Of a DNA stretch of 64,000 nt, positions 8,490-16,871 are shown piece after piece. This DNA is from AP-16 sp046727735 (GTDB taxonomy: Bacteria > Pseudomonadota > Alphaproteobacteria > Rhizobiales > Xanthobacteraceae): assembly GCA_046727735.1 (NCBI GenBank), contig JBKPDF010000008.1, forward strand, positions 62,001-126,000. The letters are read 5' to 3'. Position numbers and translations under genes: made by a program. The notes under the pieces were generated by a model. That model made no database searches. It was not told the DNA's origin and saw only the letters and a program-made list of their open reading frames with translations. The first letter of the stretch is position 1, and the number at the start of each line of letters is the position of its first letter.

Positions 8490-9857
8490 TCAGGACGTCC
8501 AGAGTCGCTCGACCGCGGCGGCGATGCGAAACAGGCGATGATCGTGCCCGTTGCGCGCGAAGAGCATCAGGCCGACCGGTAGGCCTCGGACCGGCAGCGG
8601 CAGCGAGATCGCGCACAGATCGAAGAAGTTCGCGATCGAGGTATTGCGCAGCAGCAGCATATTGTTGTGCGCAAAACCTTCGCGGCTGGCGACGTCGGAC
8701 ATCTTGGGCGCGACGATCGCGGTCGCCGGCATAACGAGGGCGTCGACATCGGCGAGCCGCTCGTCCATTTCCCGGATGAGCCGCGCGCGCTCGCGCGCCA
8801 TGTGGATGTAGTCGGCGGCCGAGAGATCTTGGCCGCGCTCGATTCTGGCCCGCACGTTCGGATCGTACTCGGACGCATGGTTTGCAAGCAGTTGGCGGTG
8901 GATCGCGAAAGCCTCCGCGGGCGCGAATCCGCCTTTGGCATTGATCGCCAGCATCGCGGCGAATTGCGGGAAAACCTCGTCCGTTAGCCGCACGCCGGCT
9001 TCGTCGAGCCGCGCGGTCGCCGCGGAAAATTCCCGGCCGACATCGGCGTCGAGATCCTGCAGCGGCAGGCCCTGCGCGACGCCGAGCCGCAAGCCTGTGA
9101 GCGCGACGCATTCCGACACCTGCGGCTCCTCGGCGGCCATGACCGCATCGACGAGCGCGCAATCGGCGACGCTGCGCGCTATTGGTCCTATGGAATCCAG
9201 CGTGAAAGACAGCGGAAACGCGCCGTCGGTCGGCACCCGGCGTTGGCTCGGTTTGAAACCGACGATGCCGCACAGCGCGGCCGGAATCCGGGTCGAGCCT
9301 CCCGTATCGGTACCGATCGCGATTTCGCACATGCCGTCCGCGACCGCGACCGCAGCACCCGACGAGGAGCCGCCCGGAATGCGGCTGCGGTCGGCCGGAT
9401 TGCCGGGCGTGCCGTAATGCGGATTGAGGCCGACGCCCGAGAACGCGAACTCGGTCATGTTGGTCTTGGCGAGGATCACGGCGCCGGCCGCCCGCAGCCG
9501 CCGGATCACCGGCGCATCGCGCTCGGCCGGCGGCGCCTGCGCCAGAAACGTCGAGCCCGCGCGGGTCGGCTCGCCCGCAACGTCGAACAGATCCTTGATG
9601 CTCACGATCGCGCCGTCGAGCGGCCCGAGTGCGAGCCCGGCGCTTGCGCGCGCGTCGGCGGCGTCGGCCGCAACGCGCGCGGGTTGCGCATAGACGGTGA
9701 GACAGGCACGCGCGCCCTCGCCTGCGGGGTCCGCGACGCGGGCGAGCGCCGCCTCCAAGCGCTCACGGGCCCCGCACTGCTCGATCGCGGCAGGGCCCGA
9801 CTTGTTCGCCGCGACACGGTCCGATGCGCGCGGCCGCGATGCGCCGGATGCGCTCAT
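8490..9857 (-). CDS. amidase (amidase signature family)
   Basis: A 455-residue amidase-signature enzyme. The Ser-cisSer-Lys triad is visible: Lys in VSIKDLFDVAG, the cis-Ser in PGGSSSGAAVA, and the nucleophile in IGTDTGGSTRIPA. The length fits GatA-like hydrolases, but no gatB or gatC is nearby, so this is a catabolic or ureide/amide hydrolase. It starts 22 bases after ureG ends and shares its orientation. Its position suggests release of ammonia from amides alongside urea hydrolysis. Confidence 0.9.
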   Translation of the reverse strand: MSASGASRPRASDRVAANKSGPAAIEQCGARERLEAALARVADPAGEGARACLTVYAQPARVAADAADARASAGLALGPLDGAIVSIKDLFDVAGEPTRAGSTFLAQAPPAERDAPVIRRLRAAGAVILAKTNMTEFAFSGVGLNPHYGTPGNPADRSRIPGGSSSGAAVAVADGMCEIAIGTDTGGSTRIPAALCGIVGFKPSQRRVPTDGAFPLSFTLDSIGPIARSVADCALVDAVMAAEEPQVSECVALTGLRLGVAQGLPLQDLDADVGREFSAATARLDEAGVRLTDEVFPQFAAMLAINAKGGFAPAEAFAIHRQLLANHASEYDPNVRARIERGQDLSAADYIHMARERARLIREMDERLADVDALVMPATAIVAPKMSDVASREGFAHNNMLLLRNTSIANFFDLCAISLPLPVRGLPVGLMLFARNGHDHRLFRIAAAVERLWTS

Positions 9858-9879
9858 GCTGCTGCCCTGTTGGCCGGGC

Positions 9880-10500
9880 TCACGAGACGCCGAGCCCGCC
9901 CCTTTCCTGGATGAACCGTGCGATCGCGTCGATGCCGCGGCCAGCCTTCAGATCCGTGAACACGAAAGGCCGCGCGCCGCGCATGCGCTTGGCGTCGCGC
10001 TCCATCACTTCGAGCGAGGCGCCGACATAGGGCGCGAGATCGATCTTGTTGATGACGAGGAGATCCGATCGGGTGATGCCCGGGCCGCCTTTCTGGGGAA
10101 TCTTGTCGCCCGCCGCGACGTCGATCACGTAAATGGTCAAGTCGGCTAGCTCGGGCGAGAACGTCGCGGCGAGATTGTCGCCGCCCGACTCGATCAAGAC
10201 CAGATCGAGCTCGGGAAATTTTTGCCGCATCTCGGCGATCGCCGCGAGATTGATCGAGGCATCCTCGCGGATCGCGGTATGCGGACAGCCGCCGGTCTCG
10301 ACCCCGGCGATGCGTTCGGCCGGCAGCGCGCCGGAGCGCACCAGATATTCGGCATCCCATTTGGTGTAGATGTCGTTGGTGATCGCGGCGATCTCGTAGC
10401 GCTCGCGCAGGCGCTTGCACAAGCAATCCATCAGCGCGGTCTTGCCCGATCCGACCGGGCCGCCGACGCCGACCCGCAGCGGTCCGTTCGGATGGGTCAT
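9880..10500 (-). CDS. ureG: urease accessory GTPase UreG
   Basis: A 206-residue SIMIBI GTPase that drives nickel insertion into urease. Start at MTHPNGPLRVGVGGPVGSGK; the P-loop is residues 13-21. Other motifs are ESGGDNLAATFSPEL, the metal-linked CPHTA, and the guanine-specificity motif NKID. It follows ureF after a 165-base spacer that contains a palindromic repeat. Confidence 0.96.
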   Translation of the reverse strand: MTHPNGPLRVGVGGPVGSGKTALMDCLCKRLRERYEIAAITNDIYTKWDAEYLVRSGALPAERIAGVETGGCPHTAIREDASINLAAIAEMRQKFPELDLVLIESGGDNLAATFSPELADLTIYVIDVAAGDKIPQKGGPGITRSDLLVINKIDLAPYVGASLEVMERDAKRMRGARPFVFTDLKAGRGIDAIARFIQERGGLGVS

Positions 10501-10516
10501 GGGCAGGATCCTTTCC

Positions 10517-10656
10517 GTAGCCCGGATGGAGCGGCGCGCCGCGCCGCGCAATCCGATGGCCGAAGGCTATCGTCCCCGCGAACGCGGGGACCTCGATCAG
10601 CAACCTCGGTCCCGGATTATGCGCCTGCCAAGGCAGGCGCTCCATCCGGGGTACAC
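10517..10656. repeat. imperfect palindromic repeat between ureF and ureG
   Basis: The outer ends are GTAGCCCGGATGGAGC at the left and CTCCATCCGGGGTAC at the right. An inner hairpin (GTCCCCGCGAACGCGGGGAC, 10572-10591) is also present. This is the widespread proteobacterial CCCGGAT...ATCCGGG type of intergenic repeat. It lies inside the urease operon. Confidence 0.8.
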
Positions 10657-10665
10657 AGCCATGGC

Positions 10666-11502
10666 TCAGCTGCGGAACAGGCGCGTGTACTGGGTTTCGT
10701 GATGCTGGCTGGCGAGGTCGGCACGGAAGGAGGCTGCGCCCATCTCGTCCAACGAAGTCATCAGCGCGCGAGTCGCGGCCGCCGCGAGCAGCGGCTCGAG
10801 CGACGCGATGACGCGCTGCCCCTCGGTCTGCCCCAGCGGAATGAGCCGCACGCCGGCCGAGACGAAATTCGCCGCGAGCGCCTGCAAATAGCCGGCGAGC
10901 GCCGGCTCGAGCGGGATGCCGTGGCCCGCCGCCGCGGCCGCGACCGCGACCGGATAGGCGTAAGGGCCCGGCCAAATTTCCGTGAGCCGATCGAGCGCCG
11001 CGCACGGCCAGGCGGCACGCGTCACTTCCAGGAATGCGCCGCCTTGCCCGATTGTCTCCAAGTGCCGTTCCTTCGCGGGCGCGAATGCGGCGGCAAGCTC
11101 GGCGACGGCGCGCAGACCCTCGTGGTCGCCTGCCGTTGCGGCGCGATGCGCATGCGCGAACAACACCGCGTCGCAAAAGGCGCCGCCCTCGCCGATCACG
11201 ACCGCGAGCCAGGCGGCGAGCGCGTCGGCATTTCTCACGTCGCCGGCCTCGACTGCCCATTCGAGCCCGCTCGAATAGGAGAAAGCACCGACCGGATAGG
11301 CCGGCGAGAGCCAGGCCATCAGCCGATAAAGCGCGGCCGGCGCGACTCCCGGCCCTGCATGCTCCTGCGAAGCAGCGGGCTCTCCCTCCGCATACTCGGG
11401 CGATTCAGCGGCATTCTCTCTCCCCGGCGGGGAGAGGGGAAGCGCGCCTGCGGCAGACGCATCGAAACCAACCGCACGCCGGCGTTTGCTTTCACGGCTC
11501 AT
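10666..11502 (-). CDS. ureF: urease accessory protein UreF, with repeat-derived N-terminal extension
   Basis: A 278-residue frame from the ATG at 11502, which overlaps the end of ureE by 11 bases. The UreF core begins near residue 58 (LYRLMAWLSPAYPVGAFSYSSGLE) and runs to the end with the family's helical pattern (e.g. FVSAGVRLIPLGQTEGQ). UreF acts with UreD/UreH and UreG in nickel delivery. Residues about 15-40 (LPLSPPGREN and following) are encoded by a CTCTCCCC-GGGGAGAG repeat at 11417-11437. The usual UreF length is about 220-240, so this extension is extra. Confidence 0.93.
   Translation of the reverse strand: MSRESKRRRAVGFDASAAGALPLSPPGRENAAESPEYAEGEPAASQEHAGPGVAPAALYRLMAWLSPAYPVGAFSYSSGLEWAVEAGDVRNADALAAWLAVVIGEGGAFCDAVLFAHAHRAATAGDHEGLRAVAELAAAFAPAKERHLETIGQGGAFLEVTRAAWPCAALDRLTEIWPGPYAYPVAVAAAAAGHGIPLEPALAGYLQALAANFVSAGVRLIPLGQTEGQRVIASLEPLLAAAATRALMTSLDEMGAASFRADLASQHHETQYTRLFRS
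11417..11437. repeat. GGGGAGAG palindrome inside the ureF reading frame
   Basis: A stem of CTCTCCCC and GGGGAGAG with a short GC loop, the same family as the intergenic repeats at 7.2, 16, 25.1 and 26.7 kb. It falls in frame within the 5' extension of ureF rather than between genes. Confidence 0.75.
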
Positions 11503-12034
11503 GTTCGTGATCCGCGTGAGCGTGGGCACCGTCTTCTTGATCGGCATGAGTATGGCCGTGTTCATGTGCGTGATCGTGGTCGTGAGCATGCGCGGCCGGC
11601 GCATGGGCGTGGGCGCCGGATTCCGGATCGAACGGCGCTTCGATCGCCGTGAGTTTTGCGCCGAGCCCCGCGACCATTTGCTCGAGCACGGGATCGCGGC
11701 GGATCCGCAGCTTGCCGGAAAGAATCTGCACCTGAGTATGGCGATTGCCGAGATGCCAGGCGAGCCGCGCGAGATCGGGCGGCGTTTTGGCCTCGATCTC
11801 GACCAACGGCTCGGGCTTTCCAGCGACGCTCACGATCGCGCCGTCGTCGAGCACGAGACCGTCGCCGTCTTTGAGCGCCACCGCGCGGTCGAGGTCGAGT
11901 AGAAATTGCGTGCCGCGCTCGCCGGTGAGCACGATGCGGCGGCGATGCCGCTCGTCCGCGTCGAGCACGACGCGGTCGACCGCACCGCTCGCGTCGAAAC
12001 TTCTCGCGGGCAGGACCTTCGTTGCTCGCCGCAT
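11492..12034 (-). CDS. ureE: urease accessory metallochaperone UreE
   Basis: A 180-residue nickel chaperone. Start at ATG 12034 (MRRATKVLPARSF), with GAGGTGA 6 bases upstream; a GTG at 12043 would add 3 residues. The N-terminal peptide-binding domain is followed by the ferredoxin-like metal domain (AWHLGNRHTQVQI). A His-rich tail (last ~40 residues, some 13 His plus Asp/Glu in HAHAP/HDHDHAHEHGHTH patterns) should store Ni(II). It is followed by ureF with an 11-base overlap. Confidence 0.95.
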   Translation of the reverse strand: MRRATKVLPARSFDASGAVDRVVLDADERHRRRIVLTGERGTQFLLDLDRAVALKDGDGLVLDDGAIVSVAGKPEPLVEIEAKTPPDLARLAWHLGNRHTQVQILSGKLRIRRDPVLEQMVAGLGAKLTAIEAPFDPESGAHAHAPAAHAHDHDHAHEHGHTHADQEDGAHAHADHEHEP

Positions 12035-12070
12035 GCCGATCACCTCATTCGCGAAACGCTGCTCTCACGT

Positions 12071-12169
12071 CGTCGTCCCGGCCAAGCGAGCGAAGCGAGC
12101 GCGAGCCGGGACCCATGATCTCATCCATCGATGCGACCGTGGTCATGGGTCCCCGCTTGCGCGGGGACG
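12071..12169. repeat. two-armed palindromic repeat between ureC and ureE
   Basis: GTCGTCCCGGCC...CCGGGACCCATGA, then a spacer, then TCATGGGTCCCCGC...GCGGGGACGACC: two hairpins that also mirror one another. It belongs to a family with further copies at 14652-14750 and 52337-52470. It lies inside the urease operon. Confidence 0.8.
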
Positions 12170-12196
12170 ACCAGGCTGCTTCGACCGGCGTTCCGC

Positions 12197-13906
12197 TCAA
12201 AACAAAAAGTAGCGCTGCGCCATCGGCAGCACCTCGGCGGGCGCGCAGGTCAGAAGCTCGCCATCGGCCCTGACCTCGTAGGTCTCCGGGTCGACTTCGA
12301 TCGCCGGCGTCGCCGCATTGTGCACCATATGTTTCTTGCCGAGCTTGCGCGTGTTCGCGACCGCAACGAGCTTCTTCTCGATGCCGAGTTTTTGGCCGAC
12401 GTCGCGGTCGAGCGCAGCCTGCGAGACGAAGATCAGCGAGCTTGCGGTCGCCGCCTTGCCGTACGCGCCGAACATCGGCCGATAATGCACCGGCTGCGGG
12501 GTCGGGATCGAGGCGTTCGGATCGCCCATCAGGGCCGCAGCGATCGTGCCGCCCTTGATGACTAGATCGGGCTTCACTCCGAAGAACGCCGGCGACCACA
12601 GCACGAGATCCGCGAGCTTTCCTTTCTCGACCGAGCCGATGTGCTTCGCCACGCCCTGCGCGATCGCGGGATTGATGGTGTATTTGGCGAGATAGCGCTT
12701 GACCCGCGTGTTGTCGTTATCGCCCTTCTCTTCCTTCAGCCGCCCGCGCTGGCGCTTCATCTTGTCGGCGGTCTGCCAGGTGCGGAGGATCACTTCGCCG
12801 ATGCGGCCCATCGCCTGGCTGTCGGAAGACATCATCGAGAGCGCGCCGAGATCGTGCAGAATGTCCTCGGCCGCAATGGTCTCCTTGCGGATGCGGCTTT
12901 CGGCGAATGCCAGATCCTCGGCGATCGCCGGATCGAGGTGATGGCACACCATGAGCATGTCGAGATGCTCGTCGATGGTGTTGCGCGTGAACGGTCGGGT
13001 CGGGTTGGTCGAGGACGGCAGCACGTTCGCAAGCCCGGCGACCTTGATGATGTCCGGCGCGTGCCCGCCGCCTGCGCCTTCGGTGTGGAAGGCGTGGATG
13101 GTGCGACCCTTGAACGCGGCGATCGTGTCCTCGACGAAGCCGGATTCGTTGAGCGTATCGGTGTGGATCATCACCTGGATGTCGTAGCGGTCCGCGACCG
13201 AGAGGCAGCAGTCGATGGCGGCCGGCGTGGTTCCCCAGTCTTCGTGCAGCTTCAGCGAGCAGGCGCCGGCCTCGATCATCTCTTCGAGCGCTGCGGGCAG
13301 GGAAGCGTTGCCCTTGCCGGAAAAGCCGAGGTTGATCGGGAACGCATCGGCGGCCTGGATCATCCGGCCGATGTGCCACGGGCCCGCCGTGCAGGTCGTC
13401 GCCTTGGTGCCCTCTGCCGGGCCGGTGCCGCCGCCGAGCACCGAGGTGATGCCGGCCATCAGCGCCTCCTCGATCTGCTGCGGGCAGATGAAATGGATGT
13501 GCGAATCGAAGCCGCCTGCCGTGAGGATCTTGCCTTCGCCGGCGATCGCCTCGGTACCGGGTCCGATCACGATCGAAACATCGGGCTGTACGTCGGGATT
13601 GCCGGCCTTGCCGATCGCGGCGATGCGGCCGTCGGCTAGCCCGACGTCAGCTTTGACGATGCCCCAATGGTCGAGGATCAGCGCATTGGTGATCACGGTG
13701 TCGACCGCGCCTGCGGCGTTCGCGACCTGGCTCTGTCCCATGCCGTCGCGGACCACCTTGCCGCCGCCGAATTTCACCTCCTCGCCGTAGGTGGTGAAAT
13801 CCTGCTCGACCTCGATGACGAGGACGGTGTCGGCGAGCCGCACCTTGTCGCCGGTGGTGGGCCCGAACATGTCGGCATAGACGCGTCTTGCGATCAGCTT
13901 GGCCAT
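12197..13906 (-). CDS. ureC: urease alpha (catalytic) subunit UreC
   Basis: A 569-residue complete catalytic subunit that hydrolyses urea to ammonia and carbamate. Nickel ligands are all present by count: His136 and His138 (SHIH), carbamylated Lys219 (CSLKLHEDWG), His248 (MIHTD), His274 (HAFHTEGAGGGH) and Asp362 (MSSDSQAMGR). The mobile flap carries Cys321-His322-His323 (MVCHHLDP). It is transcribed after ureD, ureA, ureB and the GFA-like gene. Confidence 0.98.
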   Translation of the reverse strand: MAKLIARRVYADMFGPTTGDKVRLADTVLVIEVEQDFTTYGEEVKFGGGKVVRDGMGQSQVANAAGAVDTVITNALILDHWGIVKADVGLADGRIAAIGKAGNPDVQPDVSIVIGPGTEAIAGEGKILTAGGFDSHIHFICPQQIEEALMAGITSVLGGGTGPAEGTKATTCTAGPWHIGRMIQAADAFPINLGFSGKGNASLPAALEEMIEAGACSLKLHEDWGTTPAAIDCCLSVADRYDIQVMIHTDTLNESGFVEDTIAAFKGRTIHAFHTEGAGGGHAPDIIKVAGLANVLPSSTNPTRPFTRNTIDEHLDMLMVCHHLDPAIAEDLAFAESRIRKETIAAEDILHDLGALSMMSSDSQAMGRIGEVILRTWQTADKMKRQRGRLKEEKGDNDNTRVKRYLAKYTINPAIAQGVAKHIGSVEKGKLADLVLWSPAFFGVKPDLVIKGGTIAAALMGDPNASIPTPQPVHYRPMFGAYGKAATASSLIFVSQAALDRDVGQKLGIEKKLVAVANTRKLGKKHMVHNAATPAIEVDPETYEVRADGELLTCAPAEVLPMAQRYFLF

Positions 13907-13919
13907 TGCGGTTCTCGTC

Positions 13920-14273
13920 TCAGCGGCTGCGGCCGTCTACTCGCTTGATCTTCAGGCTAGCCAAATCGATATCGTCCAGACAGCGCACATTGACTGCCAC
14001 CATCTCGCGGCCATCCGGACCTTTGCCGCTGGCGAATGATTGGACGCCGCATGTGGAACAGAAGCGATGATGGACAATGTGCTTGTTGAACTGATAATCG
14101 CTCGTCGCGTCTTCACCCGCTAGCATCCGGAAATTTTCCACGGGCGCGAACGTAAGCAGCAAGCCGAGTCTCTGGCAGCGAGAACAATTGCACGATACGA
14201 CTTCGCCGATTTCAGCGGTGAGCTGATAGCGAACTTTGCCGCATTGGCAACCGCCGGTATAGCTTTGCTGCAT
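13920..14273 (-). CDS. GFA/CENP-V-type zinc protein inserted between ureB and ureC
   Basis: A 117-residue protein of the glutathione-dependent formaldehyde-activating (GFA) family. Its zinc-binding cysteines are in GGCQCGKVRY, CNCSRCQRLG and FCSTCGVQ. The fold binds two zincs; the family is mostly of unknown substrate. It sits 50 bases after ureB and 13 bases before ureC in the same orientation, so it should be co-transcribed. It is not a known urease component. The spacing suggests an insertion into an otherwise standard ureDABC order. Confidence 0.85.
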   Translation of the reverse strand: MQQSYTGGCQCGKVRYQLTAEIGEVVSCNCSRCQRLGLLLTFAPVENFRMLAGEDATSDYQFNKHIVHHRFCSTCGVQSFASGKGPDGREMVAVNVRCLDDIDLASLKIKRVDGRSR

Positions 14274-14323
14274 TGGTTCCTCCCGATCGGTGTTTTTGGG
14301 GCAAGGTCAGCCGGAGCGGCGGA

Positions 14324-14629
14324 TCAAAGGCTGCCCATGATTTGCTGGCGGAATCCGTAGATCTTCCGTTCCCCCGCGAAAGCGACTAGCGCCACCTCCC
14401 GGGTTTGCCCGGGCTCGAACCGCACCGCGGTGCCGGCTGCGATGTCGAGGCGCATGCCGCGCGCCTTTGCACGGTCGAACGCGAGCGCCGGATTGGTCTC
14501 GAAGAAATGATAGTGCGAGCCGACCTGGATCGGCCGATCGCCGGTGTTGGTGACGGAGAGCTTCACGCCGGCGCGGCCGGCATTGAGTGTGATGTCGCCG
14601 TCCTTCGTGATGATTTCGCCGGGGATCAT
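14324..14629 (-). CDS. ureB: urease beta subunit UreB
   Basis: A 101-residue structural subunit (MIPGEIITKDGDITLNAGR start). The motifs SHYHFFETNPALAFDR and IAAGTAVRFEPGQTREV are diagnostic. It supports the catalytic subunit in the (abc)3 urease. A repeat-bearing 139-base spacer separates it from ureA. Confidence 0.97.
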   Translation of the reverse strand: MIPGEIITKDGDITLNAGRAGVKLSVTNTGDRPIQVGSHYHFFETNPALAFDRAKARGMRLDIAAGTAVRFEPGQTREVALVAFAGERKIYGFRQQIMGSL

Positions 14630-14651
14630 GGGGGCTCCGTCAGCTCGAAGT

Positions 14652-14750
14652 CGTCGTTCCGGGGCGCCGCGCAGCGGCGAGCCCGGAACCCATGCTCACG
14701 GCCCGTGCACATGGATTCCGGCACTCGCTTCGCTCGGCCGGAATGACGAG
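14652..14750. repeat. two-armed palindromic repeat between ureA and ureB
   Basis: TCGTTCCGG...CCGGAACCCATG and CATGGATTCCGGC...GCCGGAATGACGA form two arms. It is the same family as 12071-12169 and 52337-52470. Confidence 0.8.
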
Positions 14751-14768
14751 TGAGGAAAGTTAGGAGAA

Positions 14769-15071
14769 TCATCGGATCGGGTGGTGAACGGTCACGAGCT
14801 TGGTCCCGTCCGGGAACGTGGCTTCGACCTGGATGTCGTGGATCATTTCCGCAATGCCGTCCATCACCTGGGCGCGGGTGAGCACGCCGGCTCCGGCTGC
14901 CATCAGCTCGGCGACGCTGTTGCCGTCGCGCGCACCTTCCAGGATGAAGTCCGTGATCAGCGCCACCGCCTCCGGATGGTTGAGCTTGACGCCGCGCTCG
15001 AGCCTGCGCCGCGCGACCACCGCGGCCATGGCGATCAGAAGCTTGTCCTTTTCGCGCGGCGTGAGATTCAT
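14769..15071 (-). CDS. ureA: urease gamma subunit UreA
   Basis: A 100-residue subunit of standard length, from ATG 15071 (MNLTPREKDKLLI); a GTG codon immediately before is ignored. The signatures KLNHPEAVALITDFILEGARDG (in parts) and VQVEATFPDGTKLVTVHHPI-like ending (QVEATFPDGTKLVTVH) are present. It follows ureD by 12 bases. Confidence 0.97.
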   Translation of the reverse strand: MNLTPREKDKLLIAMAAVVARRRLERGVKLNHPEAVALITDFILEGARDGNSVAELMAAGAGVLTRAQVMDGIAEMIHDIQVEATFPDGTKLVTVHHPIR

Positions 15072-15083
15072 CACGAATTCCCG

Positions 15084-15911
15084 TCAGTTGAGCCAGAGCC
15101 GCGGCAAGCGGCCGCCGCGCAGCAGCATCAGCAGCGCCAGGAGATCCCGGCGCAGCATTTCGCCGGTTTGTGCGACGAGCCGCGCGAGCGCGAACCCGTT
15201 CCACGCCGAGATGCCGACCTCCCCGCAATAGGCGTGCGCGCGCACGGAATTCACCAGGGCATCATCGCCGGGGACGACCAACACGCTCGCGACCGCGGCC
15301 CCGCCGGCCGCACAAGCGGGCTTTGCCAGCGTCTCGGCCACGGCTCCTTCCAACCGCATCGCATCGGCGAACAGCAGCCGGCCGTCACGCCGCACGCGCC
15401 AGCGGTCGAGAACGCGCCCGGTGCGCAGGATTTCGCCCATGCCGGCGCGCCCGAACACCATCGCCTCGGCGAGCAACAGCCGCGCATCGCCCTCGAGCTC
15501 GACATCGATCGAGCGCGCCATGCACGCGCCGTCGAACACGATGGTTTCCTGCGGCAGCCAAGCAAACTCCGCTTTATTGGCCACCGCGAGCCTGACGCGC
15601 AGGCAGGCGTCGGGACCGAGCGAGCGATAGATCTTCTCGGCTGCCGCCCCGGTCACGACCACCCGCGCGGCCGCGCGGGCCGCGACCGCGATGTCGAGCT
15701 CGTCGCCCCCGGCAATCCCGCCGGCGGTGTTGACGAGCACCGCTTCGAGCTCGGTGGCGTCGGCGCGCGGGAAGCGCACGCGCAGGGAGCCCTCTTCGCG
15801 CACGCGCGCCGGCCGGCTCGGGCCTTCGCCCGCCTCGACCTCGACCGCGACGCGGCTCGATGCGCGATTCGCGGCAAACACGCGATCCTGTGCTTGAATG
15901 GCGGCCGTCAC
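15084..15911 (-). CDS. ureD: urease accessory protein UreD
   Basis: A 275-residue scaffold protein (UreD/UreH) that recruits UreF and UreG to apo-urease. I start it at the GTG of 15911, which has AGAGGA 6 bases upstream; the open frame extends to 15971, but those codons lie in repeat DNA. Family motifs are VLVNTAGGIAGGDELDI, TGAAAEKIYRS and LPQETIVFDGA. It is the first gene of the ure part and follows urtE across a repeat region. Confidence 0.95.
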   Translation of the reverse strand: MTAAIQAQDRVFAANRASSRVAVEVEAGEGPSRPARVREEGSLRVRFPRADATELEAVLVNTAGGIAGGDELDIAVAARAAARVVVTGAAAEKIYRSLGPDACLRVRLAVANKAEFAWLPQETIVFDGACMARSIDVELEGDARLLLAEAMVFGRAGMGEILRTGRVLDRWRVRRDGRLLFADAMRLEGAVAETLAKPACAAGGAAVASVLVVPGDDALVNSVRAHAYCGEVGISAWNGFALARLVAQTGEMLRRDLLALLMLLRGGRLPRLWLN

Positions 15912-15953
15912 TCCGGATCCTCTAAGATTGTTGCCAAAGCGGACCAGCGGAGG

Positions 15954-16143
15954 CGCTTCCCCTCTCCCCAATGTGGGAGAGGGTGGTCCGAGCCGAAGGC
16001 GAGGACCGGGTGAGGGGTTTTGCTCTGATGCGTTTGCAAGTTACCCCTCACCCGGCTCGTCGCTCGCTCACGCTCGCAACGAGCCACCCTCTCCCACAAG
16101 GGGAGAGGGAAAGCGCGTTTGCCGCTCGGTTTCGCAACAATCC
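15954..16143 (-). repeat. compound ~190-bp repeat, copy 2 (inverted relative to copy 1)
   Basis: It lies between urtE and ureD. Reading the complement gives nearly the same string as 7153-7343, including GGGATTGTTGCGAAACCGAG at one edge and the same three stems. Differences are limited to scattered bases and 1-2-base gaps. Confidence 0.88.
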
Positions 16144-16170
16144 CACAAAGGAGGAGGTGTTCAAGAAAAT

Positions 16171-16866
16171 TCACAGCGCCAGCGCGCGGCGTAGCGCCGC
16201 CTCGTCCATGTCATCGCGCTCGCAGCGGTAGACGATCGCGCCCCGCTCCATGACGGCGAAATGATCGCCGAGCTCGCGGGCGAAGTCGAGATACTGCTCG
16301 ACCAGCACGATGGCGATGCAGCCGAGGTTGCGCAGATAGCCGATGGCGCGCCCGATGTCCTTGATGATCGACGGCTGGATGCCTTCGGTCGGCTCGTCGA
16401 GCAGCAACAGGCGCGGCTGCATCACCATCGCGCGGCCGATCGCGAGCTGCTGCTGCTGCCCGCCGGAGAGATCGCCGCCGCGCCGGCGCAGCATGGTCTG
16501 CAGCACCGGAAACAGCGAGAACACGTCGTCGGGAATTGTCCGCTCGTCGCGTTTGAGTGGAGCAAAGCCGGTCTCGAGATTCTCCTGGACCGTGAGCAGC
16601 GGAAAGATCTCGCGGCCTTGCGGCACGTAGCCGATGCCGCGCCGCGCCCGCTCGTCGGGCTTGAGCCGGCTGATCTCGGCGCCTTCCCAGCGGATCGAGC
16701 CGCGGCTCACCGCGTGCTGGCCGACGAGCGCGCGCAGCAGGCTGGTCTTGCCGACGCCGTTGCGGCCGAGCACGCAGGTCACCTTGCCGGGCTGCGCGCG
16801 CAGCGACACCGCGCGCAGCGCCTGCGCGGCGCCGTAATGCAGATCGATTCCCTCGACTTCGAGCAT
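16171..16866 (-). CDS. urtE: urea ABC transporter ATP-binding subunit UrtE
   Basis: A 231-residue ATPase starting at ATG 16866 (MLEVEGIDLHYG). Walker A GRNGVGKTS, YVPQGREIFPLLTV, signature LSGGQQQQLAIGRA, Walker B LLLLDEPTEGIQPSI. The TEGIQPSI string and QYLDFA region are characteristic of UrtE as against LivF. It ends the urtABCDE set and precedes ureD. Confidence 0.94.
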   Translation of the reverse strand: MLEVEGIDLHYGAAQALRAVSLRAQPGKVTCVLGRNGVGKTSLLRALVGQHAVSRGSIRWEGAEISRLKPDERARRGIGYVPQGREIFPLLTVQENLETGFAPLKRDERTIPDDVFSLFPVLQTMLRRRGGDLSGGQQQQLAIGRAMVMQPRLLLLDEPTEGIQPSIIKDIGRAIGYLRNLGCIAIVLVEQYLDFARELGDHFAVMERGAIVYRCERDDMDEAALRRALAL

Positions 16867-16871
16867 GCGCC

